Below, piece by piece: positions 42,414 through 43,211 of a stretch of DNA of 43,211 bases. The position numbers were made by a program, and so were the translations under genes. The notes beneath the pieces are model-generated. The model searched no databases, was not told the origin of the DNA, and saw only the letters and a list, made by a program, of their open reading frames with translations. The stretch's first letter is position 1. The number at the start of each line of letters is the position of its first letter. This DNA is from Aquimarina muelleri DSM 19832 (GTDB taxonomy: Bacteria > Bacteroidota > Bacteroidia > Flavobacteriales > Flavobacteriaceae): contig NZ_AUML01000040.1 of assembly GCF_000430665.1 (NCBI RefSeq), positions 1-43,211 on the forward strand, read 5' to 3'.

Positions 42414-43211
42414 TTATTCTTTACCAAACCACTTTGTAGTTCCATATTTTATATCCTCCCATTGTTTCTCAATTACATCTCGTTCTTCAATTATAATTCT
42501 TACAAAACGACGTTCTATACTCATATCGTGTACTACTCCATTATTATCTATCATCTTTGCTTTTTCCATACTATTATGCAAAAATAAATCAGGGATTTCA
42601 TTATAAAGGCTATTCGCATCAGAATTATCTGTTTTACTTCCTGAACAAGTTGTCATACATCCAACTGATGCTTTTCTATCATATTGATGAATTGCTATAC
42701 CGTCTCTTTTTTTATCCATTAAATCTTTTAATTCTTCTTTCACTTCTATATCACTTCCTGTACTATTATCACTAACATACATCAAATATGTAGGTCCCTT
42801 GGCATCTTTACTTGAATTTAAAAAATATTTATCTCCTGGTGGACATTCATTATATTTACCATATCTTAAATTAGAATGTTTAAATGTTTTTTTCAATCTT
42901 TTAGAATACGTTTGGTGAGTATCTCTTGTGAGATATTCAATATAATCAGGAGGAGGCAAATTGTTATTATTTTTTAATTCATTATATTTTTCTAATGTCA
43001 TTGCTCTATAAACAGAAGTTTTATATACTATATTTTCTGTAGTACCATATTTTTCAACTTTAGTATCAGTCCCACTAATCACCACTACAGATCCTTTTTG
43101 TCCTTTACGGCGTTTGTAATCTGGGCAATCTTCTACCTTTAAGGTTTTTACCGCTTCTTCCAGATAGGATTCTCGATGGGCATACCCTTTAAAAGCATTG
43201 TTGATTCTATA
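42414..43211 (-). CDS. Candidate T6SS effector with L,D-transpeptidase-like motif, 5' end missing
   Basis: Open to the right edge: 42 codons upstream of the GTG at 43085 are in frame with no stop, so that GTG is not the true start and about 265 codons are visible. Near 42700-42650 the sequence GIAIHQYDRKASVGCMT has His and Cys in an H-x6-S-x-G-C-[MI]-T arrangement like YkuD L,D-transpeptidases, DUF2778/Tlde1 T6SS toxins and DUF5675 proteins. It is preceded by GDKYFLNSS and YLMYVSD strands, as in those folds. The C-terminus is RRFVRIIIEERDVIEKQW and beyond. The missing N-terminus may carry a delivery domain. The fold assignment is from motif only. Confidence 0.55.
   Translation of the reverse strand, partial: YRINNAFKGYAHRESYLEEAVKTLKVEDCPDYKRRKGQKGSVVVISGTDTKVEKYGTTENIVYKTSVYRAMTLEKYNELKNNNNLPPPDYIEYLTRDTHQTYSKRLKKTFKHSNLRYGKYNECPPGDKYFLNSSKDAKGPTYLMYVSDNSTGSDIEVKEELKDLMDKKRDGIAIHQYDRKASVGCMTTCSGSKTDNSDANSLYNEIPDLFLHNSMEKAKMIDNNGVVHDMSIERRFVRIIIEERDVIEKQWEDIKYGTTKWFGKE

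Noticed and set aside
43083..43085. GTG as the start of the right-edge gene
   Set aside because: The frame continues upstream to the window edge without a stop (42 more codons), so this is an internal valine.
1..43211. CRISPR array, tRNA or rRNA genes
   Set aside because: The only regular arrays are the 21-bp A-tract and GTACCCC units without conserved repeat/variable spacer structure of CRISPR length. No cloverleaf with a CCA-proximal GGTTC arm or rRNA-like conserved segment was found by reading.

Overview
The window looks like the chromosome of a marine-type Flavobacteriaceae bacterium (Bacteroidota); an Aquimarina-like genus is my guess, not a demonstration. The signs are high AT content, Bacteroidetes-style -7 promoter boxes (TAnnTTTG), almost no Shine-Dalgarno sequences, TAATG stop/start couplings, and typical families (GIN-domain protein, CarboxypepD_reg-like protein, MacB-type permeases with two FtsX units, TssD of the Bacteroidetes type VI secretion system). 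I see no rRNA, tRNA, CRISPR array or intact transposase.

Layout. (1) 1-322: 5' part of a TssD (Hcp)-like T6SS protein running off the left edge, followed by about 940 bp without a convincing gene. That stretch holds five 21-bp A-tract repeats and a patchwork of GTACCCC/CCCACTT repeats. (2) 1259-2770: secreted CarboxypepD_reg-like protein. (3) 3068-6912: a tightly coupled operon of a FAD/NAD(P)-binding oxidoreductase, an ATP-grasp ligase and an MFS exporter, facing a convergent GNAT acetyltransferase; this is the best candidate for an undescribed small-molecule system. (4) 7556-9620: yicC-gmk-nadD housekeeping genes on the minus strand. (5) 10252-10803: hemJ.

(6) 11212-25913: a large minus-strand operon encoding a MacAB-TolC-like export system: TolC, HlyD-type adaptor, ATPase, GIN protein, four paralogous permeases, second ATPase. 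It diverges from an NtrC-type regulator and its histidine kinase (26135-28851). The shared intergenic region has a perfect 12+12 inverted repeat and a sigma-54-like site correctly placed for enhancer-type activation. (7) 28862-29925: two small lipoproteins. (8) 30509-36957: minus-strand heme genes hemA-hemC-hemD-hemE, a DUF6973-like gene, an EI24 membrane protein and hemF. Two near-identical 163-bp MITE-like elements in opposite orientation bracket hemF and the EI24 gene. (9) 37160-40988: PchR-like AraC regulator, a 56-aa minus-strand gene, hemH and a MATE exporter. (10) 41247-43211: a lipoprotein with a C-terminal SH3b-like domain, directly downstream of a right-edge-truncated protein carrying an H-x6-S-x-G-C motif like L,D-transpeptidase/Tlde1 toxins. 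This is a candidate T6SS effector and immunity pair.

Taken together, the window supplies heme synthesis from glutamyl-tRNA reductase to ferrochelatase (hemB and hemL lie elsewhere), with HemJ as protoporphyrinogen oxidase. It also carries a two-component-controlled envelope export system and T6SS-related genes at both ends. Intergenic regions are rich in palindromic and dispersed repeats.
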